Of a stretch of 64,000 bases of DNA, positions 43,889 through 55,744 are shown in pieces. Positions within the stretch are counted from its first letter, which is position 1, and each line of letters begins with the position of its first letter. Source of the stretch: Glandiceps talaboti. Lineage: Eukaryota; Hemichordata; Enteropneusta; Spengelidae. The notes beneath the pieces are model-generated. The model did not search any database and was not told the DNA's origin. It saw only the letters and a list, made by a program, of their open reading frames with translations. Both the position numbers and the translations under genes were made by a program. The DNA is taken from positions 21,392,003-21,456,002 of the forward strand of contig NC_135551.1 of the NCBI RefSeq assembly GCF_964340395.1, read 5' to 3'.

Positions 43889-45042
43889 ATATACTAGAAA
43901 CTTCGGTTAACATAGTATGGAGCTAGGAAATAAACTCTTTACACTTTTGCTGTTACCGTATTCATTGACAAGGAAACGCTAACCTATTCTAAATCAATAC
44001 CAATACAAGAATCTAGGTTCATCGACGAAAATGTTGAAATAGAAGTCAAAATGTTATCAAAATTTATGGCCGACGAACAATGTGTTAATTCTGTGGGGAA
44101 ATTAAAAGATTGACGAAAACAAGACGGTGAAGCCAAACATTGCTTTTTATTATTTAAAAAGACCAGGGACAAGCTTTCATATGGCAAAGTTTGAGGAGAA
44201 TTGTAGATTTTTCATTTTCAAGGACATTCGTTCCTGAGGTGTATCCTACTTTCAGTAAAGTTGAGCCAACAGCATTATTACACAACTTTCTGACCACCCT
44301 TGGAATTTAATATTCATATACAAAGACTCAATAATTCACTTATGAAAAGTATTAGCAATATACATAGAACGGCCGACTACTACGTTTTGTTATGCTGTAC
44401 ACGTCACTTGTCACATTTAATTATCTAAAAATGTTAAAATTTAGAACCCGGATATTAATTTTCTTATCAAAGATATGTATTTCCATATCTCCTGATCTCT
44501 GTCATATATTCTGAATAGAATCGACGTAGTTTCAAACAATTTTCAGTCAGGGTTACCCTACAAATTTATCATTTTATGCGCATTAGCAATCGGGCTCCAT
44601 AAACTTCAGGCAAATTACCTGTTAAGTTATCTACTTAGTTTTAATTCCGTAGGGCCCATACATTACATAAACTTATAAAAAAATCTGTTTACACCACGAC
44701 ATGTCCAGTTCCCTAGGTACAATAAAAATCAACAGTTTGCAAACAATCATACATTATTCACAGTAAATTGGACAGAGTTCAAAACCCGTCACGTGGAAAG
44801 CATAATCGATAGAAAACCCTTTTAAGAAATTAGTTCGTCTGTGGTAAAATGCATATTTCATTTTCCTTCGTTAGTTCATAGCGATAGAGTCGGTGAGGCG
44901 GATATCAAGATGCATGCTATTGGTAAAACGACAAAGTTCATTCGTTATCGTATATATCAAAGTTCTGGAGAGGATGATTACAATTTCCTGATTTCCTTTT
45001 CATGTGAGACGATATGCCCTCAGTTCAACCCTAGTCATATTA
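43889..45042. other. intergenic, nothing recognised
   Basis: Short ORFs on both strands lack family patterns or splice support. Confidence 0.35.
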
Positions 45043-45398
45043 CAGCGGATTGTAAAATACCGTACAGTGACTCTATTTAATCACGAAGAAAACAATAAGA
45101 AACTACACACGCTACACTTTAAGACAGCAAGATTGAATGAATACAGTTTCTTGCAACATTTTGTCCAAATGAAATGAACTAATGTGTCACCATGGAGACG
45201 TCAAACCATTGACGGTGGTGTGTCCTGTCTGCGTCTTGTTGCATATAGTACGTTGGTTTAAATGGTTTATTTATTCACATTAAATGCAGCCATATTATGG
45301 AGATTTTGTTATTAAAATGTAGCATACATGCAGTTTCTTCTTGATTTCTGCGTGGTTGTATCAAACAGAGTCGCTGAACGGTATTTAGAAATCCGCTG
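45043..45398. mobile_element. MITE, TA-duplication family (copy 2)
   Basis: Starts cagcggattgtaaaatacc and ends ggtatttagaaatccgctg. TA flanks both sides (45041-45042 and 45399-45400). The arms continue inward for about 80 bp through the shared tctgtttgatacaaccacg segment. Confidence 0.75.
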
Positions 45399-46272
45399 TA
45401 AGCACAACTCAGAATTTACTATCTTCTTTTCTTTATGTCAAGAGTTTTTAATTATTTAAGATTTGGTATTGCTTTCAATGAACTTTTCAGTACACGAAGC
45501 TTGAAGGCATTAAAACTCAACTCCCATGATCCCACTAAATACCAAATTCTATTACGATAAAGACATGTACTAAGAGGAAATGGTACAAGTAATTGAAACC
45601 CAATTTTTGATATCCTTTACACTTCTTGTCATAAGTGTTCGGTATAACGTACTTGAGACATATAAACTTCTCGTCAAAATCGCTTGGGAGACAGCTTCCA
45701 TTGACCCCGATGTCCCGACTATTTGAATTCTTTATAGCTCATTTGACGCAGTTTTCTACTTCCTGAAGAAAACGTCTCACTGAGAGCAGTTGAAAAATAT
45801 GGCTTAGGCTCCGACCCCTCCCAAATATTATTACGCGTTAACAGCATGTTTGCAGCTTTGCATATAATTATTGTATGCATAATATAATCATTATGCTGCC
45901 AATAATCAAACTAACCTTTAGAGAACCTCCGTTGTCCTCGAAGTATTGATCACAAGAATTTTCAAAGTTCACTTGTTACAATTCGTGAAGAACAGTATTA
46001 TTGAGAGTAGATAAACAAATTACGGCTTAGGCGTCAAATACTATACATTTTGACACTGGAAACCAGTCGAGTAGAAACATATCGTGTCGTCTATCTCCAC
46101 AAAAATTTAACCTGCACAACATTGCTAAAACGTATGCGTTGGCTCGACAAAAAGCTAATTAAGATTGCTACATGTCTGGCAAGACAAAAGATTAAAAGCG
46201 TAACCGTTACATTTTAATCCATTTGATAATGCTTGTTATTACAATGTATACGATTTGGCGACAATCTACGAA
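45399..46272. other. intergenic, nothing recognised
   Basis: No exon or repeat family seen. Confidence 0.35.
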
Positions 46273-46560
46273 GATAATGGTAGCCTCGCATTGATAATTT
46301 AGCAATATTGGTAAGATTCCTGCCATGCAATTACTGGAATCAAGCAGACTGACATTTTTTGTCGCGCCAATAAAATGAAGTAATGTTTGTAAGATTTTTG
46401 CTGAGCAAAATGACGAGATAATGGTAGCCTCGCATTGATAATTTAGCAATATTGGTAAGATTCCTGCCATGCAATTACTGGAATCAAGCAGACTGACATT
46501 TTTTGTCGCGCCAATAAAATGAAGTAATGTTTGTAAGATTTTTGCTGAGCAAAATGACGA
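46273..46560. repeat. perfect tandem duplication, 144 bp x 2
   Basis: 46273-46416 and 46417-46560 appear identical. 144 is a multiple of three, so a minus-strand frame (46575-46207) stays open through both. That ORF matches no family I know. Perfect identity means a very recent duplication or an assembly artefact. Confidence 0.9.
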
Positions 46561-47004
46561 TTTGTTTCGAACCAATTCATTGTTAAATCCAATATAGAAG
46601 TGTATGTCTCAGCATGGATAATTTTCGGAATTTTGGGGTTCTACCTCGCATTGTGAGCAGTGACACATCATTATCTATACATGGTAATTTTTGTGTACAC
46701 GGAAGAATGAAAATATTGTATTTTATTCCGACTTCATTTATTGGCCTGATCAAGTCTCCTAGGATAGAATCACCTGAGCTCTTGACACTTCCTTGACACG
46801 TGGATATTATAATGCTATTAGCGGGATTTGACTGAGATCGCATTAACACATACACAACTGTTGTGATACGGTCATGATGACAAGCCTATCCAATAACGGG
46901 TTTCAGTGGGCAAATAATAATATGCTGAGCACGCAAGATTGTCAGTCTGCTGCCGTCAACGCGACATGTACAGTCACAAACATACCTTCTAACATCTAAC
47001 AACC

Positions 47005-47418
47005 ATGGCTTACTCTGATAGCGAATACTGGTTGAACTTTTTCAAACACTTCAATTTTGACAATGATATCAATGATTACAATTTTACAGATGTCAACTTT
47101 ACTCTTGGCAATCTCCCAACTTACGTTGATTACGACTACGACTACCCATCTATGGCGTTACCTCGGACAGATCAAGCCGTTTTAATATTCGCCTTCAGCG
47201 TGAATATGGTGTTGTCTCTTCTCGGCAACACGTTAGTTCTCTTGGTCCTGCTCTGTGGAAGAACAAACCGAACAGACCTGTCCGCTTTTCTCATCAATTT
47301 GGCGGTGGCTGATCTACTGATGGCAATATTTTGTATGCCGTTTACCTTTCCTACGATAATGTTAGGCCATTGGATTTTCGGGAAAACGATGTGTTATGCT
47401 GCCATGTTCCTACAAAAC
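47005..47418 (+). CDS. class A (rhodopsin-like) GPCR, exon 1, partial
   Basis: Start in a strong context (aacaaccATGG). The 138 residues comprise an acidic, Tyr/Asn-rich extracellular N-terminus with two N-glycosylation sites (N26, N31). TM1 follows with the GNTLVLLV motif (N75 = N1.50), then TM2 with LAVADLL (D103 = D2.50), the loop HWIFG and the conserved C130 (C3.25, disulfide to ECL2). The exon ends at MFLQN|gtaagt, just inside TM3. The look of TM2 and ECL1 suggests a neuropeptide-type receptor; subfamily not determined. TM3-TM7 are not found downstream: only about 380 bp separates this exon from the candidate tail exon, too little for the missing region. The receptor is either interrupted by a deletion or its other exons lie elsewhere. 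Confidence 0.88.
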
Positions 47419-47770
47419 GTAAGTGCTATTAACTTGTTAATGTGTAAGCTTATTATGCACAACACACACCTACAGACTCATGATAGCAAAACTGTAATCA
47501 ATAGTCTGATATTTGAAATCCAATTTTGCCTATCATATTCTAATACCTGATTTTTTATGATATTGAATGAAAGACATGCAATATTTCATTAAAATAAAAT
47601 TGTATCAAACACAACTCGTGACAATTGCAACGCAATGGTTGACCGAAGGTTTCTTGAGGTAAAAACAGAATATGGTCTAATAGTTTACACCAGCGTCCGG
47701 ATAGCCTGTGTATATAATCTATATTATATTATATCATGCTACTATGCGCCATTCTGATTGGATAATAACT

Positions 47771-47818
47771 GTGGTAAAATCCCATTTTACCACGGCTGGC
47801 AGTGGTAAAATGGGCCCC
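47771..47818. repeat. small hairpin with third arm copy
   Basis: gtggtaaaat-ccc-attttaccac (47771-47793) is a 10-bp stem with a 3-nt loop; gtggtaaaatggg recurs at 47802. It lies where the GPCR middle exons would be expected. Confidence 0.7.
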
Positions 47819-47833
47819 TAAACTAGCATATAG

Positions 47834-48068
47834 TACTCACAAAAATGAAGCTCGTGTTCGTTCTTATACCAATAAGTTAACACTTCTTCAGAGTAAAGGT
47901 GTGTCAGGTATCCTGTCCAATAGTTTGGGTTACAGTAGTCCAAATAATTCCACTGATGACCTTGCGATCAAAAGCAACGATCGATCAGTGGCCTCAACAT
48001 CACTAGCCATGACTGATAAGGTACAAGTTCTCCCATGCGACGAGCCGTCAGCGTCCTGCTCTCGTTGA
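47834..48068 (+). CDS. possible GPCR C-terminal tail exon
   Basis: After a possible acceptor (gcatatag|t) the frame reads a hydrophilic, Ser/Thr/Asn-rich stretch (SNSLGYSSPNNSTDDLAIKS and onward) and stops at 48068. The composition fits the cytoplasmic tail of a receptor. No TM7 NPxxY motif is present in it. Its incoming phase (2) does not fit the outgoing phase (0) of exon 1, so at least one other exon would have to lie between. Confidence 0.3.
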
Positions 48069-48621
48069 ATCGAGCAACACCAATTTAACTTTTAACCATC
48101 AGTCAAGTGCGTCAGGATTATTTCAAAACTACATTTTCAGGTTCGGTCAATGTTCAATTTGTTAACCATTAAATTAAAGTAGACTGTGTAACGTCGCGTC
48201 TCTGATTTACTGTCTCGAGCTTTCTCCGATTCAACTGATTCAACGCCGAGACGTCTATTTTTAGCAGTGTACAAGATTGTATTGTTCTTATGTAAATATC
48301 CAAACAAAATTGTTACTTTCTTTGACCTCTTGCCCCGTTTTCTTCGTTGCTAGTTTTCAACGCGTTTTCGTTATGCATTATATGATGTAAATAAAGTAAT
48401 TTATCAATGCAATGCAATGCAGTGTATGGTTTGTGTTCATGCAGTGTGTGTGTGTTTGGGCGACATAAACGTATCCACTCATCAAAATATGCTCGTTCCC
48501 GACGATTTATTACCGACGATCTTTTTCTGTACGTGCGATTTCGCCTTTTCAGGCATATGATATAATTAACCACATAATCATATTTAGAGGAAATAGACAC
48601 ATATGTTGATATAATATAATA

Positions 48622-48761
48622 GCAATAACCCCCGCGGAAGGCGGGTATACACTCGAATTTGGTACAATTCGCTCCATATAGCACTCGCCATTCGGCTCGT
48701 GCTATATGTCGCGAATTGTACCAAAATCTCGTGTATACCCGCCTTCGGCGGGGGTTATTGC
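48622..48761. repeat. long hairpin (MITE-like inverted repeat)
   Basis: 140 bp: arms of about 60 nt starting gcaataacccccgc and ending gcgggggttattgc, with a 14-nt loop. Arms are nearly perfect, with a few mismatches. No coding capacity; a different family from the 1093-1277 hairpin. 48069-48621 otherwise holds nothing recognised. Confidence 0.85.
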
Positions 48762-49074
48762 TTAAGTTTATGCTATAAAACTATTTTCCTGACTAATGCA
48801 CCATCTTAGTTAGGTAGATACAATTTCCCTGTTGTCTTACTAGGAAAACGGTGCTTTCGTATCGCTACTGTCATTGACCTACACAATATATAAACTTAAA
48901 AGTACAATCATTGATAGCGCCATATAGGTAAATTGGCGATTATTGGAGCTTGCCTTTAGTTTCTTTGACAGTAATTTAGACATCTTTAATTGTTACAGCA
49001 CACTGCAGGTTACTGTTCACTTTCTCCCTCTCTCTGTGATACAACCACACCAAAACAAATTAAAAAAGTGAACC

Positions 49075-49275
49075 TTATACACTAATTAAGATAGCAAGAT
49101 GCAATTTCCTCCTACATCTCATCTAAATCAATAAACCATTTAAACATACGCAGCAAGACGCAGACACGCAGGCACCTATGTTTGGATGTCGACATGGTGT
49201 GATTTTGTTTCAGACAAGATGTATCAAGAAACTTGTATCAATTCAATCTTGCTACATCTTAAACTGTAAACTGTG
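49075..49275. mobile_element. MITE, TA-duplication family (partial copy)
   Basis: aattaagatagcaagatgcaattt on the left and tcttgctacatcttaaactg on the right are inverted counterparts and match the inner arms of the copies at 45043 and 54896. The outer ends are lost. Confidence 0.45.
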
Positions 49276-49289
49276 TCGTTTTTATTGGA

Positions 49290-49304
49290 GACAGACAGAC
49301 AGAC

Positions 49305-49335
<31 letters not shown>
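49290..49335. repeat. (GACA)n microsatellite
   Basis: Short GACA run. Confidence 0.95.
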
Positions 49336-49964
49336 GGAAGGTACACAGAGAGACAGAGAGGCAAAAACAACAGTATAATCTTTAATGCGCTGTATGTAAT
49401 TAAGCAGTTAATTTTCACTTCTTTGTTTATGTGTAAGCGATTACAAAACTCTTGATATTTGTTACTTGTTTTTTTAAGGCAGAGGCGGATGTTGCACATC
49501 CTTTCTTCACTGTTGGTTGAAATATCTCTTTAACACATTGGCCACATGTCTGTTCATGCAATCAAGCATAAATCAAAGAAAGAACTGGAAACCTCGTTTT
49601 TTATTGAACCCAGTGGCATTATCTTCCGTAACCGAAGACATTGACTCTATATCAAGTATCTTATAACGTAAAATAATGAGACCGTACCTTTAAAAGCTGT
49701 CTATTCTGTGTATGCGTAGGTGTTGAAATCTTAAGAAATGGGAGAGACATGTACAAGATTTATAGTACTACATGCCGACAACAACTTATTCCGTCTATAA
49801 TTTAAAGGACACATCCATAAATATCACATGTCTGTTATCACTGTTAACTCTACAGTTGCCATTTGCTAGTTACTTGATACTCGTTTTATCAGATCAACAT
49901 TTCCAAAGTACCCTTTGAAGCAAGACTCCATATAATCTAATTACAGCGTATTGTAGGTTAAAGT

Positions 49965-50260
49965 GTTTGGCTCCGGTTACCCGACCCGACTAGTTTTTCA
50001 ATAAAATCAAAGATTGTGAAGTCTCACAAGAAATAGTGGATGCGGAAACTGACATCAACTTAAACAGACAATATAAAAGTGTTCTTCCAATCTGTAATGG
50101 CTGTACATCTGATGAGAAGAAACCAATAACACAGTGACCGTATGGAAAACAACGGAAAACATAACTACCTGAACTAGACACTCACATATGAAACAAAAAA
50201 TATATTGTATAAAAAATAAAATAAAAGACCTACCTATCCCTACTATAAAATTGAGCGTAT
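49965..50260 (+). mobile_element. MITE-like dispersed repeat (copy related to 21560-21880)
   Basis: Same 300-bp sequence as in intron 4 of the MetE-like gene, in inverse orientation; starts tggctccggttacccgaccc. 49336-49964 holds nothing recognised. Confidence 0.7.
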
Positions 50261-50644
50261 TTTGTTGATAGACCTTAGCGGGCACTGTGTTGCAATATTT
50301 GCTTTTAGTGACAATTTCTCTTGTTCGTGGAACATTCCGCTTATCTAGATTTTTAATATTCGTGGTTCTGCATAATTGTGTATTACATTAAACGGAAAGG
50401 AAAGACTGTAGAGTATAATTTCAGTTGCAATATGTTCTACTACAATATGAGTAATTTAAATTTCAGCTCTTAAAATACCCTTGTGCTAAACACACAACTG
50501 CTTGCCATGCAGTAGCCTTTGTAATTTCCCTCTCTAAATGGCATGTCAATTGTCAGTTGTTGCAGCGGTCATCGAATTGTGCTTATGTAAGTTGACAGTA
50601 ATGACACCCTCGAGGCAAATCATACACATGGATAACAAAATATT

Positions 50645-50850
50645 ACATTGAATTGAATTTATTTTCACCGGAAACATAAGGTAATAACATTACAGAGAGG
50701 AAAATACAAATACAGTAAAAGAAAATGCTCTGGTGAGGACCATGGAAATAGTTTACTAGAAACTAATCTAGTCCATGGTCCTTTTGATACATTAGTCTAT
50801 AATAGCAGCTAACTAAGTATAACAAATAAAATTGATATGTTGTCCATGTG
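50645..50850 (-). mobile_element. LINE 3' end fragment, minus orientation
   Basis: Begins with (TTGAA)n, the complement of the ATTCA-type tail seen at 2872-2890. It contains the paired motif ggtgaggaccatgg and ccatggtccttttg. 50954-51232 carries a short open frame (RTKLDFQERKILGQARRIHN) that I cannot place. Confidence 0.5.
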
Positions 50851-52734
50851 GGTACACATTACAATTGGATTTTTGGTCACAACCAGCAGAAATAAGTTTT
50901 TGATTTAATACAGAACTGATTGAACATCATTCTTAAAAACAGGAAATTGATTAATGATCATGAAACATCATACGATAAAAAAGTATACTTTATGCCATTT
51001 GAAATTCAGTGTGGTTGGTCATCTTATAATTGCATGTCTTTCAGTTCTCCTAAATCAGAATTCTCCGGATGTCGTTGTAAATCGTCATAGAGCCATCAGG
51101 CCTCTTTATAATACCAGAACTAAATTAGATTTTCAAGAGCGGAAAATACTTGGGCAGGCGAGAAGGATCCACAATGTTGTGCATTTTGGCGCTGAAGAAT
51201 TATATAGGAACATTAAGCCGTTTGTACGTTAATTTAGATTATATCAACTCAATTATCAAATGAAATGAAATGAAATGACAAACTCACCGATGCGAGGGTA
51301 TTACGTATAACGCTGCACTCATAAACACTGACAAGGGGTTCAGTAACCTAATACTCAAAATATTTCAAAATACCCCTATAAACATATTTAAATTACCCCT
51401 TCGCAGTTTGTGTTCTAGCACATACCGGACGCAAACTAAAAAAAATGAAATTATGACAATGTGTATTATGAAATCCTATTATAAACCTCCATAATTACAT
51501 AAGATGAATATTTTCCTTTGATTTATTATTGATTTTCGTCACATTATGATATATCTTTTTACCAATACCGTCAAAATATAGAAAAGGAGCACAGAATTTT
51601 GTCGAAATCTTGTTTGAAATTTGAAAAATATAAAAATATTTAAAAAAACCAAGCATTAAAGCCCTACATTTTGTTGTTGAGTTACATTATTTTCTAGAGA
51701 ACTTGCAAGCTGCGGCCATCATCACAGTTAACGACGTATGTCTACTTAAATGAGGTCATTATATTACTGAAGAATGTCCATTAGTGAGTAAAGCTAATTC
51801 TGCACTAATAATCTCAAAGAGGACAACTTGTAATCACGTACGTCTTTAACAAGTTTCCTCCGGTCTTGTTTCGATGTATAGACCCCGGAGTTCAACCTAG
51901 GTTCATTCCAGGTTCTTTTTTTTTGAACTCGTGCTAAGAAAACTGTCAATTCGTTCTGAGTCTCGAGATGATGTTGTACTACTACGGAAACCGAGTAGCC
52001 TACTAAAATAGGCACTAACTAATTATAAAACTATTGTTGTTCATGTGGTAGAGATTACACAAGTACATGTTGGTGACAGCGGTGCCTTTTTTTGTTGTGC
52101 AGACACAGTTATTCTGTAATAAGTTCAATAGCTTATATCATAGACCCTCCACGAGCTTGGATCCACAGTAGCAGAAAGACAAACTTTAAATGTATTTTAT
52201 TAGAAGAGACTGGAACGAAGCCTTTAGCGTTGGAACGAATGGAGCTCTGACCAAAGAACGTAGAAAGTAATATAAATAATGAAGAGGTGGTCCTCATGAT
52301 TCTGAACAGAACAAAACTTATATTGATAATCATTTTCTTCTAAGTTTGTACGTTGATGTTAGCAGCAGGGATTAAACTCTATTCCCATTGAACACTCTTC
52401 ATATACCTTGCAACACCTGCTATCATACATACATGTAGACCAGTGAAGCATAAGTACAGATGACAACAACACCTGACTATGTATATATCGAACAGATAGC
52501 AATTATCTGCTAAGCTTAATCTTCAAATGCAGAAAATTCATTTAAAATAACCAGACATTACATAATATCTGTTAGACATTAGGGACCCACAACATTAGCG
52601 TTTATCTTGGTTAGAAACTACTTGATAGATAGTAGACAATCTCTGTCTAACAAAGTTTAATAAGTAATACAGTCAAATTGTCGATATCAGTACGAACCCA
52701 GCATTTCTTTTTTTTCTTTTCTTTTTTAAATGTT
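50851..52734. other. intergenic, nothing firmly recognised
   Basis: Includes an unplaced 92-codon frame (50954-51232) and an (AAATG)n trace at 51260. No splice-supported gene. Confidence 0.35.
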
Positions 52735-53182
52735 TGTGCTGGGAATTCCTCCCAGCAATTTTCTGTTATGTAGACAAATACACACAAACACACACAAATG
52801 CTACAGAGATCCATTCGGGTTTGGGACTACGTGACAGGGCTATGTAGCACGCTCTATATCACGTTGCTGTGGAACTGTCAATGCTTTCCCAGTCAGTCAA
52901 CAGGCTATCCCAGAGTCACCCAGGCCCGGCAAACATAGCACCTGCGGGCTCAGTGTGAGTAATCGTTACCGACTTTTCGAGTCATTACTCCAGGAGTCCC
53001 CCCAAACTCGCACTCGTCTTGTGAGTGAGACACGGCTGAGTGATACAGCCTACCAATCGAGTCTGTAGAACACTCACCCTGGGTTTGGGTCTGTCACAGA
53101 AAATCCCCTATTTCCAGTGGGATTCGAACCCGTGACCGCGACTGCTAATCCTGTGCGCTAACCACTACGCTACAGGGAGCCG
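52735..53182 (-). mobile_element. tRNA-derived SINE
   Basis: The minus-strand 5' end is a tRNA-like head: A box tagcgtagtgg (rc of 53162-53172) and a perfect B box ggttcgaatcc (rc of 53120-53130), about 32 bp apart. About 370 bp of unrelated body follows to around 52735. The head is too degenerate in acceptor pairing to be called a working tRNA gene. Confidence 0.75.
53110..53182 (-). promoter_or_regulatory. RNA polymerase III internal promoter (A and B boxes)
   Basis: The two boxes in the SINE head match the pol III type 2 consensus and would direct transcription leftward through the SINE body. Confidence 0.65.
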
Positions 53183-54193
53183 GTGTATCCAGCGTATCTT
53201 ATAATATAAATATAACCTACAAACCCAATAATCCCGTTAGTTTGCGTGATTTGGGAATTATTTGCATTTAGAGTTGTGAAACGGTCAACAAGATTCAAAG
53301 AGGAACGATGTCAGAATGACATCCTTACATATAAATGTACATAATTATGCATACATAATTTCTTACATATGATATTGCGAACTTTCATTTTGAAAATTGA
53401 CTGTTTATGGCGGATAAGAACGTGTGAGATGAAAGAAAACAAGCTAACAATCGGTAGTTTTCACTTGTGATGCAACTACTTGAAACAAAGACTGCTATTC
53501 AGGAGGCAATTGAAAGGATCGGGATAAGAATCTTAATCACCTCGGGCAAAAGGCTGTATTCATTCCCTTGAGAGTTTGCTTTGCACACATAATACAACAT
53601 CCATGTTAGCTACAATGTGTTAAGTACACGTTTGACGTCATTGAAATATATACATTTACAACCAAGTCTATTCTACAGTACAAATAACTATAAAAACACA
53701 TTTCCCAGAAAAAAGGAAGTTCACAATTAATGGAAACATCATTTAATGTATTTGCCCTTTTACAACATGTTCATCAGGACGGTAAATCATAGTACATAGT
53801 ATTTATTCTCACACACAGGCAATAAAGCCAGATAACTACGGACACTTTGACAAAACCTGCCGACTGAATAGGCGAAACATTGCTCACAGGTAACTAGAAC
53901 TCGTGGTTGTGTGCAAAGAACTATTTACCATTATATATACGATTACTTTGAAAAGGGATTCGTTCTCAGCAAATAAAACAGTTTCCTATCTATGGAACTT
54001 CATATCAGAATTATAAATGAATGATATAAATAAAAAGACATGTTTGAAGGATTATGACTATAGAGTTCGTGATATTTCGCCTCAGAAGATAACGGTTCAC
54101 GAAGAGTTACCGACCTATTCAAATATGTCATTGAGACAATTCCTTTAAACTTTCAATACCCGATATACAGTATTGTTACATCCATAGGGATAT

Positions 54194-54196
<3 letters not shown>
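53183..54196. other. intergenic, nothing recognised
   Basis: No exon or repeat family seen. Confidence 0.35.

Positions 54197-54259
<63 letters not shown>
54197..54259. repeat. (AT)n microsatellite
   Basis: About 63 bp of AT. Confidence 0.97.
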
Positions 54260-54264
<5 letters not shown>

Positions 54265-54895
54265 CCTATAGGCGAATATGTGATAAGGTGAGAACTTCAA
54301 GAGAAAGACGAAGATAATATCATGATATGCAATATTGAATGCTCTACTCTTGGGATAATTTTTACACTTATCTGAACACGTGGGGCAAGATATTAATTTC
54401 CCTAAAGTACAAACGAAAAAGCCAATTACAGAATCATCTAATGTTAATCTTATTTGAAAATTGCCAATCTGAGTATACAAAGTTGAGTTACCTTCACGAT
54501 CTATATGGTATGCATCCCTGACATATAGCATGGCGACACGCTATCTTAAAAGTCTAGATATATGGGGATGTCAGTTTCCAAAGGCACTATCCCTTCAAGG
54601 TTTTACATAACATGAGGTGACTTATCCAAACAAAGCTAATGATGTTGACTTTGTGCTAGGGTCTCCGATATGTACACGTGTGTTGTATAAATTCACTCAC
54701 TTAAATCCTAACCCGTAAGCTTTGAAGTTATAGAAATGACAAGTCAGAAGGCATCTAGGGAGCTATAATGGGGTTGGTTTGCTTACTGTATGGTATTCCT
54801 GCATGGTGAATAAACAATGAAACTCTTCCATGAACATTGGCTTGGTTGTACTTAAAGTAGAGTGATTCTTCAGATGACTTGTATGATCATATGTA

Positions 54896-55212
54896 CAGTT
54901 AATTTCAAAATACTGTTCAGCTTCTCTGTTTGATACAGCCACGTAGAAATCAAGAAGAAATTGCATGTACTACACTTTAATAGCAAGATGGCAATTCATT
55001 GCTACATTTTGTCTAATTAGAATGTACAATTTAAACCAACATACTGGAGGACATACTGCGGACGTCAAAGTTTTGACGTCTGCATTTGATGTCTGCATGG
55101 TGGCGTCAGTTCATTTCATTTAGACAAAATGCAGCATGTGTACTCAAGTTCTTATTAGCTTCGGCATGATTGTATGAAACAGAGCTGTTGAACGATATTT
55201 TGAAATTTGCTG
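54896..55212. mobile_element. MITE, TA-duplication family (copy 3, best ends)
   Basis: Starts cagttaatttcaaaatac and ends gtattt-like counterpart attttgaaatttgctg. TA flanks both sides (54894-54895 and 55213-55214). Arms about 80 bp. Center contains the palindromic gacgtcaaagttttgacgtc. Confidence 0.8.
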
Positions 55213-55744
55213 TAGTTGGCGACTTCCAGAGTTTAATACTATCTTGATTATATGGTGATATATCCACACACCAGAGGCACCCCTATCGATCGATCGATCA
55301 ATTTTGGTAATCTACCACATGGAACAACAATGGTTTTAGTTTGTTTCTATCTTTATACGCCGAAAGCTCGGTTTTCACAGTAGTATTTCATCTCCAAATG
55401 TGGATATTTTAAACTAGATCTCACGCCATTGTTTACCTAAGTTCTATACTTCTCGCTTTACAATTAAATGTTTCGTTGATTTTTTTGAAAGGAAAGTGGG
55501 CTTGTTTCCGACAAAATGCCTCAGACTGTAGAGTAAGTAGGTCGTGAGATTTTCTTTAAAGACAAGATATTCATCGACTACAATACGTCTGTGATAGTTT
55601 GATAAGATGCAATTTAAAAGAAAGTAAGTGAAGATGATTATGTGTGGAGTAGACAACCTCAATATGCAGACTGAATTGCATACATTCAACTTTTGGTTTC
55701 TCTTTAATATGTTGTATTTGAATTTTAAGCCGAGGATAATTTAG

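Noticed and set aside
46207-46575. 122-codon minus-strand frame with an internal repeat
   Set aside because: Open because of a recent 144-bp duplication; no family pattern and no splice support.
50954-51232. 92-codon frame (RTKLDFQERKILGQ)
   Set aside because: Could be a transposon fragment, but no family could be assigned; left unannotated as a gene.
53110-53182. Functional tRNA gene
   Set aside because: A and B boxes are good, but acceptor-stem pairing is poor and a long SINE body follows directly.
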